Below are positions 42,059 through 52,689 of a stretch of 64,000 bases of DNA, piece by piece (the first letter of the stretch is position 1; every line of letters starts with the position of its first letter). The notes below the pieces were generated by a model, which did not search any database, had not been told where the DNA came from, and saw nothing but the letters and a program-made list of their open reading frames with translations. The stretch is from NCBI GenBank assembly GCA_016648135.1, contig JADDOH010002016.1, positions 82,047 to 146,046 of the forward strand, read 5' to 3'. A program made the position numbers and the translations under genes. Source of the DNA: Agrypnia vestita. Taxonomy: Eukaryota; Arthropoda; Insecta; Trichoptera; Phryganeidae.

Positions 42059-42546
42059 AACCACACGTTTACAACTTAACAAAGTATTAAGTATTAACAA
42101 AGTATAGTTTTATTTTAATAATAATGTCACCACAAAGTTCAAACCTTCATTCAGAAGAAAAAATATTCTTCGAACAATTAATAAATTTATGTTATTCATT
42201 ATGTTTTACGATCTTTTTTGAGAAAATTGTAATAATAAATCGTGTAAAAAGCACTAAAACTTAATTGAAATGGAATTGTTACGATGTCTGCAGAAATGTA
42301 ACGGGTACAGATTGATGGGTGTTCGTGAGAACTATTTTTGTGGTCGGTTATGAAATTGACGGTTTGCATTGCCCTCTTTCATTCATATTTCTGTCATCCT
42401 CTCCTATTCTTTGCATTTTATATATAGCACCTTTATTTAGTTGGTCCCCCAGTAAAAAATTGTCGCAAAGACAGCATTGGAAACATATTTTTTCAATATT
42501 TACTCTCTATAGATATTATGCTATAAATAACTTAAATTTATATGGC

Positions 42547-43288
42547 GAACCAGGACTTGCACTTGAACTATTTATGCAGAAAGCAGCCAACCCAAAAAAC
42601 ATGGAACTGAGAAAATGGCTTCTAAAAATTTTAATCTACAGAAACCTAATATGTCGATATTTAATGCATTATTGCATATTTTTTGCGTAGGGGTTATTGT
42701 AAAGATATTTTTATGGTTTTTAAATGTAATTATAAGAAAAAAACTTTTATTTACAAAGATATGACGCGTTTTACAGGTTGGTTTTATTCTGCAAAATGTC
42801 AAAATGTACGAAAAACAGGACTCATTTTGTTCTATGTGGGTTGGATGTATTCTATAAAATAAGAGTGACATTATTACATGTCAGTTATTTTATAGGTACT
42901 ATGTGGCTTGGATTTATTCTACACGTATATTTTTTTATTTTTAATATTAAATTTAAGTATAAGCATGTTTGTTTAGTCAGTTGTCATTTTTATTTCAAAA
43001 TTTCTTTTGCATAAAAAAGTCTTGTTTGTCTTAGTCGTGGTTATTAAATTAATATGTTTTAAGAATGATTGAACAAATATCGTCCCTTTAGAGGCAAAAC
43101 TCACCAAGTGCAATTTTGATGTGGGTTAGAAAAATTTGAATTTACAAAAAACTATAGCATAAAGAGCACGCACGATTTCAGCATATAAAGATATCGTAGG
43201 AAGCTGTCCAAACCCGTGCATGACTCATTTTTAGCATTTTGTTGGTTGGCTGCTTTCTGCATAACCACGTTCACTTACAGCCTGGTTA
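42547..43288. mobile_element. Inverted-repeat-bounded segment, possible DNA transposon relic
   Basis: TTATGCAGAAAGCAGCCAACC (42572-42592) is exactly complementary to 43244-43264. The similarity extends outward (GAACCAGGACTTGCACTTGA against AACCAGGCTGTAAGTGAACG), giving arms of nearly 48 bases. The interior of about 650 bases holds several short frames but no recognised transposase. The ends and target duplication are unclear. Confidence 0.55.
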
Positions 43289-43764
43289 TACTGGAATAAA
43301 CATTTTAATTATTGTTATTATTATTACTATTATTATTATTATTATTACTATTTTTACACCTCTACTACCGATTTATTTTCACATTTAAATTAGTATAAGA
43401 TGTTTAAAAAGAATTAAAACAAATTTCCGAATGTTGGTTTATCCCTTTACCTCTTACATGATAAGTTAGCGCTTTAGTACTTCTTGCTACTCCCCCCTCG
43501 GACTGTGGTATCAATTTATGAAATAAGTACATAATGCAGATTGTTTTGTGTTGGAAATTAATGCATTGATATATTTTGGTTATATTTTTTATTATTCATA
43601 CATTCTATACATAAATTTTTAAGTTATTAAATTTAATTTAAAAAATACGTTGTACTCATTGAATTAAGTATTCTTAATTTAATAAGTGTTCCGAGGCTCG
43701 GTGTTCCGGACTGTAGGCTTGCTACTTTTTTACCGTAGGCAGGCAGCTGACCTTACCCACGAAC
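43289..43764. repeat. ATT-rich microsatellite and AT-rich stretch
   Basis: The segment 43303-43352 is an imperfect (TTA)n run. The rest is AT-rich with nothing recognised. Confidence 0.5.
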
Positions 43765-44055
43765 CCTCTTACTTTTACATCCGGGCTTGGGACCGGCATT
43801 GGCGGTAGATCTAGAAGACGTTTCTGGAGAGAGGAAGATCTAAAAGACGTTACTGGAGAGATAATGTGGGGACAGCTTGTTCTGAGAGAGAGTGTAGTGA
43901 GCATGGCAGCGAACAAGCTGCCGTCTGGTACCAGACTCCCAGGAAGACCGCATAAAAGATGGCGAGATAGCTGGACATCTGTATCCCAGGAACAGGCTCC
44001 GAGCAATGACAGTACGCAGACCTAGATGAAGCAGAAGAAGAAGAAGAAGAATTTA
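43765..44055 (+). mobile_element. LINE C-terminal fragment with GAA tail
   Basis: Contains AGAAGACGTTTCTGGAGAGA repeated as AAAAGACGTTACTGGAGAGA (RRRFWRE-like), then CCCAGGAAGACCGCATAAAA, GATGGCGAGATAGCTGGAC (the GRP.KRWRDSW pattern in a shifted frame), and ends (GAAGAA)n at 44028-44050. The GRP.KRW.D.W ending before a GAA-rich tail marks the C-terminus of the LINE type at 20025 and 39340. Stops break the frame. Confidence 0.65.
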
Positions 44056-44134
44056 TTAAATTATTTAATAAACAAATAATTATTTTTTTTAATAAGAAAA
44101 AAGTAGTAATTAAAAAAATAAAACATTTTATAAG

Positions 44135-44320
44135 TTAATTATTTTTGATGTTTATAGCGTAAACTTTGTTAAATACTACTTGGAGTTTTTTAACGTCTAT
44201 CGGTTTCGATACCACTGTATCTTCGTTAGGACGGACGCGTATGCGACATAGTGGTATCGAAATCAGTAGACGTAAAGTTACTCCAATCGGTTTATACATT
44301 TTTTTTAGTTAACCTTTATT
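44135..44320. mobile_element. Head-to-head Penelope-like termini
   Basis: A minus-strand terminus with hammerhead-like motif (44193-44234) meets a plus-strand terminus (44243-44275) that lacks the CTGANGA box. Outward flanks match each other (ACTCCAAGTAG and ACTCCAATCGG) and the terminus at 8832-8890. Inverted terminal repeats without a body. Confidence 0.65.
44193..44234 (-). ncRNA. Hammerhead-ribozyme-like motif
   Basis: Stem I CGTC (minus, 44230-44233) with GACG (44194-44197). Core CTAACGA (G5 changed). Stem II GATAC/GTATC with loop AGTG, perfect. GAAA, stem III ACCGAT, cleavage position A. One extra A lies between core and stem II. Confidence 0.55.
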
Positions 44321-44454
44321 TATATTTGTAAAATGGCTTGCTTGATCCTTAGAAAATATAGTGGCTGGTATTTGCACTTGCCATGCGGAAGTCTGGTATT
44401 AAGAAATTTAGAATAGTTATTGATTATATATTTTGGTGGTCTGGTAATGCATCA

Positions 44455-44595
44455 ATATTCTTGCTTTTTTCTAACTAAGCTAAACGATTGTGCTATGAAA
44501 ATGGGAATAACCTACTGGTCTCGCGGAATGGGGCTCAAACCACCGACCACTGATTCACTAGATAAGCATCGTGATCACTGCACGAAAAGCTACTT
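44455..44595 (-). mobile_element. tRNA-like SINE, family 2
   Basis: Minus strand: a CAGTGATCACGATGCTTATC region, GTCGGTGGTTTGAGCCCCAT (B box), then a body TCGCGAGACCAGTAGG and CATTTTCATAGCACAA. The same TTTTCATAGCACAA body word follows the head at 57240-57355. Confidence 0.6.
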
Positions 44596-46770
44596 TTAAT
44601 TTTTTTTTGTTTATTTATCATGAACTTAATACCTACATGTTACTTAGAAATAGATCCCCTCATCTCACTACGATAAACCTGTGCCAAAATGAGCAGCTTA
44701 CAATAGAATACGAACAAAAAACTATGTAAGATTAATTGGAGATATAAATATAAAATATGGATATAAAACAAGTAGATGTTATCAAATACAAAAGCAATAA
44801 TGAAAGTAAAAAATAATATATATTAAAAAAATATATTTGTATATTCGAGTGTATGAAATAATGAAATAAATGCATTTTTACAAATTCGATTGAAAACAAT
44901 GTTTTGAATAATTTTTAGTCAGTAAAAATAAAAGTAAAACTATCATCCTTTTTAGTCCATGGTAATTTAGAGGATTCGGTTTTTTTTAAAATATTTCTTA
45001 TTGTTGTTCAGCTTGCCGCCAATAAGCTGTCTGATTTCTCAAACAAAATGAAATAAAATACTAAAAAAGAAAAAGTCTTTGTGAAAAATAAAAATGAATA
45101 CCGCTTGAGTGACAAAGTCTCGAGGTTTCCTTTCCTTTGCGAATCCGCTCAGTATTCGCGTCGTGTTTCTCCAATGTTTCGGACCACGTGCGAGGTACAC
45201 CCTTTGTATCGAGTTTCCCTTAAGGAAACTTGCCAGACTGGGAGGATAGAACGCACGTAGAACTCCCCTTATCGGATCGTGCAATTGGCAACGCTGTTTG
45301 TAGTCGGGCAACTTGAATGTATACGCTGATTTATCGCCGAAGGTAATCTTATCTTATTTTGTATTTCTAATCGTGTGTATTATATTGTATGTTAACTGGC
45401 TTTGCTATTGAATAGAAATGTCTAAAAGCGTAGACCTCTTTCCATTTAAGAAATATAGTCGAGTATCTATACCCGTAACACAACGGTAAAACGCACTTCG
45501 TATAACACTAATTCGATTGTATTTCGTAAATGGAAAGATGTCTACTGCAATATTTGTTTATTTATTTTTTATTTCCTTATCATTATCGGTTCAAACTTTG
45601 CCATTTATTTTATCTTATGGAAAACTAACAGTACAATTCACTTACTATATCAGATTACATATGCGTATTAAATATGATTAAAACCATCTTACGGGTTTCC
45701 GATATATATATATATGCACTTACAAATGTGAAAAAACCACAACATATATGTGGCTTTTCACGTTATGACTGAAGTTATTGTCAGAATATTTGAACGAAAT
45801 GTTTTACATTATTTCTTAATAAATTTCATTTGTAATAATAACATTAACTTATATTTTTTGCATGTGTCTCAGATAGACGTATTTAATTCTTCGTATAATT
45901 AAAAGAATCTTATCATCAAATACAAAAAACGAAGATAAATAAAAAACGGATTCGCTGGTCCAGAAATCGAGAAACAATCTGGTGTATTCTGAAAACGACA
46001 ATATTTTTATATCAACAATGTGAACATTATATCACACTCAAAAGAGGACCTAAATCAAGATCTGTACGTGTTTGTTGTTTTTCAAGAATCCAACGTTATC
46101 ATCGTTATCTTTCGTGAACTCTTATATATATTTTGATATTGTTTCCTCACTTTTTGCATTGTATAAGAATTGATCAAAAAATATGCAGATATTTTCATTG
46201 TTGTTTTATTGATGTATCTTTTTCAGGCGTATCGTATTGGTAGTCCTTTTAGATGCTTTCTTAATATTTGATTATCGAAAAGGTTGCACGTGGTTCGGTG
46301 CGCTTATAGATTTTTCACTAGTTGAAAATAGAATGGAGTAGATATTATAATAATAATAGAGTAAATAGCGTAGAAAATGAAATTAAGCTTTCAAAATTTC
46401 TGGCCTAAAACAACACCATTTCCTTGCATCAGTCTCCGTGTTCGCCAGATGAAAAAAATTAAAAACAGTATCGTTGGAAAACATTGGAGTCACGATTTTG
46501 AAAGCTAGGTATTAATATTAGTCACTGGTTACTAATTTATATAGTTTTTAATGAGTTTTAGTCGTGTGTAAATCATTACACATGTCTAACTTCTCATCTC
46601 CCGAACCTATGTACAGGTTATATGTATAAACCTTTATACGAATTAATATACTCATAATATATATTATATTTTGTATATTTTCTTTTGGGATTTAATAAAT
46701 AAAATAAAATAAATTGCATTCAGAAGCGCTTCGAAGGTCGGAAAAAGCGCTGGCATAAGTGTATTATATC
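44596..46770. other. Non-coding stretch with an island at 45100-45360
   Basis: The segment 45100-45360 is GC-richer (GAATCCGCTCAGTATTCGCG, GGACCACGTGCGAGG with a CACGTG E-box at 45183-45188) and may be regulatory. Two short matching segments, AAGACGCAC/AATACAATCGAATTAG and CATTTACG/AAATGGAAAG-type words around 45430-45545, form an imperfect inverted pair. The rest is AT-rich. Confidence 0.3.
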
Positions 46771-46927
46771 TGATTGGGACCACTTCGAAAAAGATACAAT
46801 TAAAAAAATAAAAATAGATTTTTTGAGGATAACTAAGATTCCGCGTATTTACAGCTATTTAAATACGCTAAAAATTAGCGTATTAAATCTGGTATGTCAG
46901 TTCTCTCATCATTTTATTATTTTCCAG

Positions 46928-47011
46928 GCGAGTGTGAACAATAAATACTACAATGAACTGAGCGTGACCGAATCGAACAAATCCCGAAGAAACAGCATGT
47001 CAGAATCGTAA
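46928..47011 (+). CDS. Candidate terminal coding exon (27 codons)
   Basis: A strong 3' splice site (TTTTATTATTTTCCAG, AG at 46926-46927) opens a frame that, read from the first base, gives ASVNNKYYNELSVTESNKSR, RNSMSES and a TAA stop ending at 47011. Codon choice (GTG, CTG, AGC, ACC, TCC) is less AT-driven than in surrounding chance frames. SRRNS is a good basophilic-kinase (PKA-type) phosphorylation pattern in a hydrophilic tail. AATAAA lies 33 bases after the stop (47044-47049), followed by a GT-rich TCGTGTGTT stretch, as at a cleavage/polyadenylation site. I do not recognise the protein, and the upstream exon is not found in the window. The alternative is a chance frame downstream of an AG. 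Confidence 0.45.
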   Translation, partial: ASVNNKYYNELSVTESNKSRRNSMSES

Positions 47012-47043
47012 AGAACCAACGTGCGTGCGAGTTAAAAAGAAGG

Positions 47044-47065
47044 AATAAAAGTCGTGTGTTAAGAA
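47044..47065 (+). terminator. Candidate polyadenylation signal
   Basis: AATAAA at 47044-47049 is followed within 20 bases by GTCGTGTGTT, 33 bases after the stop of the candidate exon 46928-47011. AATAAA is frequent in AT-rich DNA; the position is what makes this one notable. Confidence 0.35.
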
Positions 47066-48060
47066 AGGAATGCGTGGCGTTCTGTCTTCTTTGTTTTTTC
47101 CCCTGCGGAATATGTTGATTAATTTTCTGAACAACAATACTAATTAAACTAGTTAATTGTGTTGATGCAATTACTTACAACTTTTCGATGTGATCTATAT
47201 AAAATGCCAGAAAAAAATCTCTTTTATTCCCCACTATTAGACGCGGCGCTTTGTATTCCAAACAAGTTTCCGGCCTAGTAAAGTTGTTGATTAATAACGG
47301 AACATTCCTGGTGAAGTGAAGGATCCCGCTCCCGGGGTTAATTGGGTTCACCAACCACATACGCCAGAGGAATGAAAAATGTCAAGCAATTTTCAACATG
47401 AAACATTGTACTTTCCCTCCTCGTGTGATGTATTTTGAAAGAGCCTCGCCATCCGATTCAATTTTTGGATAAGCTGCGAAAATTGGCGCAGTAAAGATAG
47501 TTTTTTTAATTTTTTTTTTATTTATTCTAAATCATTTGTTACATAGAAAGAGGTAAAGATAGTTGCATAACTAGACTAGTCTGTTGTAAAGCATCTAACT
47601 ACACTGTTTTTGAAATTTGGTTAGAAATAAGAGTATACATGTATATTGCTTATAAAATGCACTAAATTACAAATTCACTTCACATAGAGAAAAAACAAAT
47701 CATATTTACAGAAGGTATTTGAATTATAATAGTCACAAAAAAATTTTGCAATGGAATCTAAGTTGTCACATTGGACACATTGTTTTCGTTTTGCAGTCTA
47801 CCTACATTTAGTAACCACTTTGTTAACTTCTGTTTAAATAAAAAAAAATAAGTTTTAGGGCCAAACATGCAATTGGCATGATCTAATTCTGTTTTGATTC
47901 TCATCTCAAATTATATTCCGAAATGAGAATCAAAACGTGAAATTCTGGTATACATGTCTTTACTATAATAATTTTATAGATTTTTTTTGTATACAGGATG
48001 TCTCATAGCTAGTAGCAACACATTCTAGGGCGTTTTCATTTAATTTTAAATACAAATTTG
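47066..48060. other. Non-coding stretch with an island at 47190-47500
   Basis: The segment 47190-47500 is GC-richer and non-repetitive. It contains ACATTCC (47303-47309) and GAGGAATG (47366-47373), TEAD/Scalloped-type words on opposite strands about 60 bases apart. It may be a regulatory element. At 47888-47935 CTGTTTTGATTCTCATCTCA and GAAATGAGAATCAAAACG form a short hairpin. Confidence 0.3.
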
Positions 48061-48250
48061 GCGGTCCTCGTAGTCCAGTGGGCATGACACTGGCTTTCTA
48101 TTCCGAGTGTTCCGGGTTCGATTCCGGTGAGGTCACAATACATCTATGTAATTAAATCAAGCTTGAAGTGTTTTTGTGACATGTTTAATTGTACGTTAAT
48201 GTAATTGGACTCCGTGGCCTGTTGTAGCTTAACAAAAAATAAAAATAAAA
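48061..48250 (+). mobile_element. tRNA-derived SINE, copy 2
   Basis: The head TCCTCGTAGTCCAGTGGGCA, TGACACTGGCTTTC, GTTCCGGGTTCGATTCCGG, TGAGGTCACAAT matches 5125-5205; the B box GGTTCGATTCC is perfect. The body ends GGCCTGTTGTAGCTTAACAA and an (AAAAT)n tail. See 5123-5300. Confidence 0.82.
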
Positions 48251-49066
48251 ATATTCTCTACACTTTGGCTAAAACGTTGACAGTAGCGAAGATAAGCTAA
48301 ATCAAAATTTGCATTTTTTTTCAGATTTTGAGTTCAATGTTTATTGTATTGACTTTTTTTAATAGGATAATAACTTAATACAATAGTGAGAAATTAACTA
48401 AATACAATACATTTAGAGACTAGAATGAATTTGTATTTGATTACACACTTTTGTCGATTGTGGCGCGATATGATCGATAATCCTGAAATTATGCGGGGCA
48501 TTGGTTTGTATATTCCTTCTTTGGCCTTAGACATCGCAGCATAGATTATTTCACATTCCAATATACAGGACCAACCTGCCGATGGTTATGCCTGTAGGAA
48601 GAGCTACCGCTATGCTGAACAATATCGCTTTGGGTATTGATATATTCCATGTGTCTGAAGGGGTTTTCCGAAGCAGAATTTTCCTACATCTTTGACCAGG
48701 TGTTATATATTATTTTTAATAAATTATTACATATTGTAATTTTAATATGTATGCTTCTATAATATGTATACTTTGAGCATTTAGTTTGTAATTTACATAT
48801 TATTAAATAAATAAATTGAAATTTAAAGTGAAAATACACCCGGAAATATTTTGTTATTACTAGATTTGAGTATATACATATTTTGATAAATTAAAAATAA
48901 AACATTTAGCCCCCTAAATTTCGTTCTACTAGTCAGATCGAGGATTTCAATAACTATAAAACCTTCTATAAACAACTCAGGTCATTTTTCAAAATACCGC
49001 GCATAAATCGATCTAGTTATTTCTTAGTCTACAGCGGATATACATACGAACATTGCGTTTTATATA
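48251..49066. other. AT-rich stretch
   Basis: Nothing recognised beyond a GC-moderate segment at 48530-48690 without family resemblance. Confidence 0.3.
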
Positions 49067-49475
49067 TTACTAGCTTACCGTGCGGCTTCGCAAGCGTATT
49101 TAGTAACTTATAGTCATAGTTTATCAATTTGTGTATTAACCTTAACATATACATATACATCTGTCATCGCGGACTTTTTTATACAACTTTTTGAGTTCTA
49201 CTACTTCCCCGTAGAAAGTATTTAAATATCTTTTACCATTAACGCAGCTTTCATAATAAACGCATCGCTCGACCATTTTCTCGTCGACTTTATTTGTAAA
49301 ATAGGTCACCACGAAAAGCCCTTTTACTATAACTGGATAATATACAGCCCACATCTAGCCTGAAAATCCATTTTAAATATTAGTGAAAAAAAATTTAAAT
49401 CGGATGAATAGTTTCGGAGATTATCTCCTATTTCCAAACTTACAATCTTTATATTTTAGAATAGATATAGATTTT
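49067..49475 (+). mobile_element. RTE-like or SINE retroposon copy
   Basis: Begins ATTACTAGCTTACCGTGCGG, CTTCGCAAGCG and ends CGGATGAATAGTTTCGGAGA, TTATCTCC...ACTTACAATCTTTA, TTAGAATAGATATAGAT. This pair of ends is characteristic of a very common insect retroposon group. Collinear with 32815-33062 in its second half. No coding frame remains. Confidence 0.65.
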
Positions 49476-50102
49476 TGAAAGTTTATACATATTCAGAAAA
49501 AAAAATTGAATCTAAATAAGCTTGACTCCTTCAAGTAAGATCCGAGATCACCGACACACAAAGAAAATTTTGTAACAGTATATTTGATTGCGTAGTCCTA
49601 CATTGCTGACACTCTTAATGAGCTATCGTCATTTAGGGATGATTGATCTGATTGTAAAAGAAGTTTTCTTGAAATAATAATATATAACCAGGGGAGAAGC
49701 GCCCGATAAATCACACGCCATCGATCACACTGCAATTGCCTCCGGCGATAATCCCTCGAAAATGGGAAGGGCAAAGTCGGCCTCCCCTCCTTACCTTTTT
49801 AAAATCCTTAAAGCCATAAATCTTCCCATTGCCATTGTGAGAAGGCTCCGTTAACCTACCCCGCGCTTCAAGACGGAGGTTGAAATGTATCGATTGAAAC
49901 AACGGCGATTTAGGGGTGTGGATGGGGACGTGGATACTCGCGCCGTTGAGAAACCTTTCCCCTAAACGAACTACCCTCAAGTTTATTATTTGTTTACTTT
50001 TATTTGTCGGTTATTTTGCCAACACATAATCAACTTAAATGATTCCTCACGAATTTAAAAAATCTTATTTTATTTTGTAACATTTTCGAACAATATTTTT
50101 AG
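49476..50102. promoter_or_regulatory. Island at 49690-49985, otherwise AT-rich
   Basis: The segment 49690-49985 is one of the longest GC-moderate, non-repetitive islands: ATCGATCACA, GCCATAAATC (Hox/Abd-B type core), CCATTGCCATTGTGA (paired words, Sox-type CATTGTG), TGTATCGATTGAAACAA. No credible frame. Enhancer candidate by composition only. Confidence 0.3.
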
Positions 50103-50108
50103 GTGAGT
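50101..50108 (+). other. Weaker recursive-splice-like site
   Basis: AATATTTTTAG is joined to GTGAGT (50103-50108). The pyrimidine tract is short, so this is a weaker case than 31583. Confidence 0.25.
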
Positions 50109-50289
50109 TTTAAGTAACATTCAGAATACATACGACTGGACAGTCTCATCATCGTTTATTAAAATAAATTCGATTTATATTAAAGATTATTTCTGGGACG
50201 AGTTTGAATTTTTGTACGGCACATTATTAATTAATTAGTTTTCTACAATTAACTATATTCGATATATTTAAGTGTTTTAGTGTTCGAAG

Positions 50290-51066
50290 GAGATGAAAGA
50301 GTGACGTAATGGTAAGCAATGAATTCTTCTGACAAGTGAACGAGTTTGTGATGTTGGAAGTATGTTTATTCGATGGCAGGGCTGAAAAGTATATCGAAAG
50401 GACAGTTACCGCGGGAAACAAAGTAAATGGTCTTCCGAATGCAAAAATGGCATATGCAAAGGAAGCAAGACCAGCGGTACGTAATGGAGTTCTGGTGTCA
50501 ATTGTAATGCATAGAAGTGATGCCTGGAATTGGAAAACAAGGAACGAACGTGACGACCGAATATGATGGAAATCTTTGTACGATAGAGAGGAGAATTGAC
50601 TGATCAAGAAGGATGGTAAAGAGAATATACGAGAATATTGAAACCAACAGGAGAAGGGGGCTTCCAAGAAGGGCCTGGCATGACCAGATATATCAAATAT
50701 TGGAGGATGACGCTGTTAAAAGCTTCAACAATCAAAAAGTGTGCATGGGAAGATGTTTTAATGTGCGTTCGGCAAAATTTATGTGTTAAAATGAGTGGCA
50801 TACTATTTTGTCTGTCTGGTTAGGTAAAGCATTCTATGATGGTAAAGTAGAATATACGAGAATATTGAAAAGCCAACAGGAGAAGGGGGCTTCCGAGAAG
50901 GGACTGGCATGACCAGATATATCAAATATTGGAGGATGACGCTGTTAAAAGCTTCAACAATCAAAAAGTGTGCATGGGAAGATGTTTTAATGTGCGTTCG
51001 GCAAAATTTATGTGTTAAAATGAGTGGCATACTATTTTGTCTGTCTGGTTAGGTAAAGCATTCTAT
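50290..51066 (+). mobile_element. LINE RT C-terminal region with 226-bp tandem duplication
   Basis: The + frame reads NEFVMLEVCLFDGRAEKYIE, RTVTAGNKVNGLPNAKMAYA, KEARPAVRNGVLVSIVMHRS, DAWNWKTRNERDD. It is homologous to 25120-25830 and 62480-63270 (region after the RT palm). Downstream, 50612-50837 is repeated at 50838-51066 with only a few differences (GAG/TAG, ACC/AAGCC, CCAAG/CCGAG, GCC/GAC). The duplicated unit contains RRGLPRRAWHDQIYQILEDD, AVKSFNNQKVCMGRCFNVRS in one frame, the equivalent of the basic tail at 12127. The long antisense frames over this region are by-products. Confidence 0.8.
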
Positions 51067-51339
51067 GAAATTTATTTAATTTATTGCAAGTCATTTACGT
51101 TAAAATAATTGAAATACAGAATGTTTTGTACGCACTTACGTTATTTTAATATTACGGCATTGTTATTTTTGTTAATATATAGAATATGATTTAAAAACTT
51201 TCAGGATTGAAGAAATATCGTGAATATTATTATATAATTGGTAGTAAATTATATTTAAAAAAAAACTAATCCTACACCCGTGAAAAATCACAAAACACAA
51301 TTTAAATATTATTGATTTATTTATACATAAATAAAGCCT

Positions 51340-51480
51340 AAGATTCACGTCTTAGCAAAGTCGCGTATGTACAGTATATTTTTCAAGGGCTACGGAGAAG
51401 CGATGGTGGCGATGTCGTCTAGACGCCGCGCTGCGGTCGGCGCGTTCGAGGTTCGGGTCGAAAAAATAAACGAAAAAAAA
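51340..51480 (+). mobile_element. SINE family 3, partial copy
   Basis: TTCACGTCTTAGCAAAGTCG, then CTACGGAGAAGCGATGG and GGCGCGTTCGAGGTTCGGG, resembles 61755-61860 (TTCGCGTCTTTGCTAAGCCC, TTCACGGAGAAGCGGCCG). It ends in an A-rich stretch. Confidence 0.5.
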
Positions 51481-52129
51481 AAATTATGTATTTAAAAAAA
51501 TGTATTTAGATCATGTTAGTCAATAATAGATTTTACAGGTGTTGGCTCTCAGGCACAGAATTTCTTATTCAATTTTTTTATGTTTACTCTCTCAAAGGTA
51601 AAGTGTGTTGTGATAAACATGGTTTATTTATTTCATAACTTCAATATTACATTAGCCACAGCTTTATTGAAACGGTTCAAAGCAAATTACGCTTAATGGA
51701 GCGTAAAAAGTTGGCGAGTACGAAGATGCCAAGGCTTTGCGGAAATGCCAACTTTCTGAAACATTTTCCTCTTTTGTGAGAGGAACAAACTGTTTCATGC
51801 GTAATAATTATTATACAGAGTAAACTAAAATTTTTGCGAGGTCTAAAAACCCACTTCCTGTTATGAAAGTGACTTATTTTTTAAATTTTCGTTAAAATAG
51901 ATGTTTTAGATATTTTAGAATATTTTGAGTTTAAACAAATTTTTCAGAACACAGTAGGTACTGGAATCTCATTACACATATAAAGAATATTGCTAAAAAA
52001 ATTCCAATTATAAAAGTAGATATCTCATTAGTGATATCTATATATATAGTGGTTATTTAAGGGGAATGAAAAAGCTTTGAATGCCGGTCGCGTTAAGGAT
52101 TGTTACAACACATAAACGAAACATGTTGA
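51481..52129. other. AT-rich stretch
   Basis: Nothing recognised. Confidence 0.35.
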
Positions 52130-52335
52130 AAATTTAATATACAACTTCCAAAAATTTGATAGACGTGGTATTCTATTATGGGTGGAAATTGTGAACGTAA
52201 AATTGTGTAAAGTGATCACTCAAGCCAGCCATACGATAGGTCGTAAGCCCTATGAGCATCCAAAGACTTCCATAACTACTTTCCCATAAAAAATATCATT
52301 TCGTCTCTGTGAGATATCTATAATTAATCTTGTTT
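52130..52335 (+). repeat. GTGATCAC-family dispersed repeat
   Basis: TGTGAACGTAAAATTGTGTA, AAGTGATCACTCAAGCCAGC, GGTCGTAAGCCCTA, AAGACTTCCATAACTACTTT, CCCAT and CGTCTCTGTGAGATATCTAT. The GAGAACACAATTACTG start block is absent. Confidence 0.65.
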
Positions 52336-52689
52336 TTATATTTTATATATATTTTATATATTTTACATCTTTTCTTAGAATAATTCTTGATCTTTTGCAT
52401 TTTTTTCTCTCCTTGTCTATGCCAATTCTTTTATATCATCAAACTTTTACTTTTAAGTACTTCTGTTAGATTGACTCGAAGCTCTTAATCTTCCTGGTAG
52501 CTTTCACAGCCAATGTCTTTTATATTCCACAAACCATGCAAATCTCAACACTCGACAGTCTCAAATATATCTTTAATCTTCATCTCTCCCATCATTTCTT
52601 ACACGATCACATTAACTCACACCCAAAATCCAAACTTAGTCAAAACTACTCGCCGCGCATATCTAAAATGTTATCGGTTATTTAGTAAT

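Larger units (their letters stand above)
41440..42185 (-). mobile_element. Penelope-like element remnant
   Basis: Minus-strand order: a second motif-like block (42020-42058), endonuclease remnant (41620-41960), hammerhead-like motif (41502-41543) and terminus TAATAAAATGGTGAAAACAA, TGTGATTTGTGTTTTATTTT. The high-coordinate flank (42110-42180, CACCACAAAGTTCAAACCTT, CATTCAGAAGAAAAAATATT) is an inverted match to 16210-16300. It is a sister of the element at 16200-17090. Confidence 0.7.

Noticed and set aside
42319..42690. 123-codon plus-strand frame as a membrane protein
   Set aside because: Hydrophobic because of AT-rich composition; it crosses into the inverted-repeat arm at 42572 and has no conserved motif.
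50227..50667. 146-codon minus-strand frame, the longest in the window
   Set aside because: It lies antisense to a LINE reverse-transcriptase fragment that aligns with two other copies; the minus reading has no motif and reflects codon-shadow openness.
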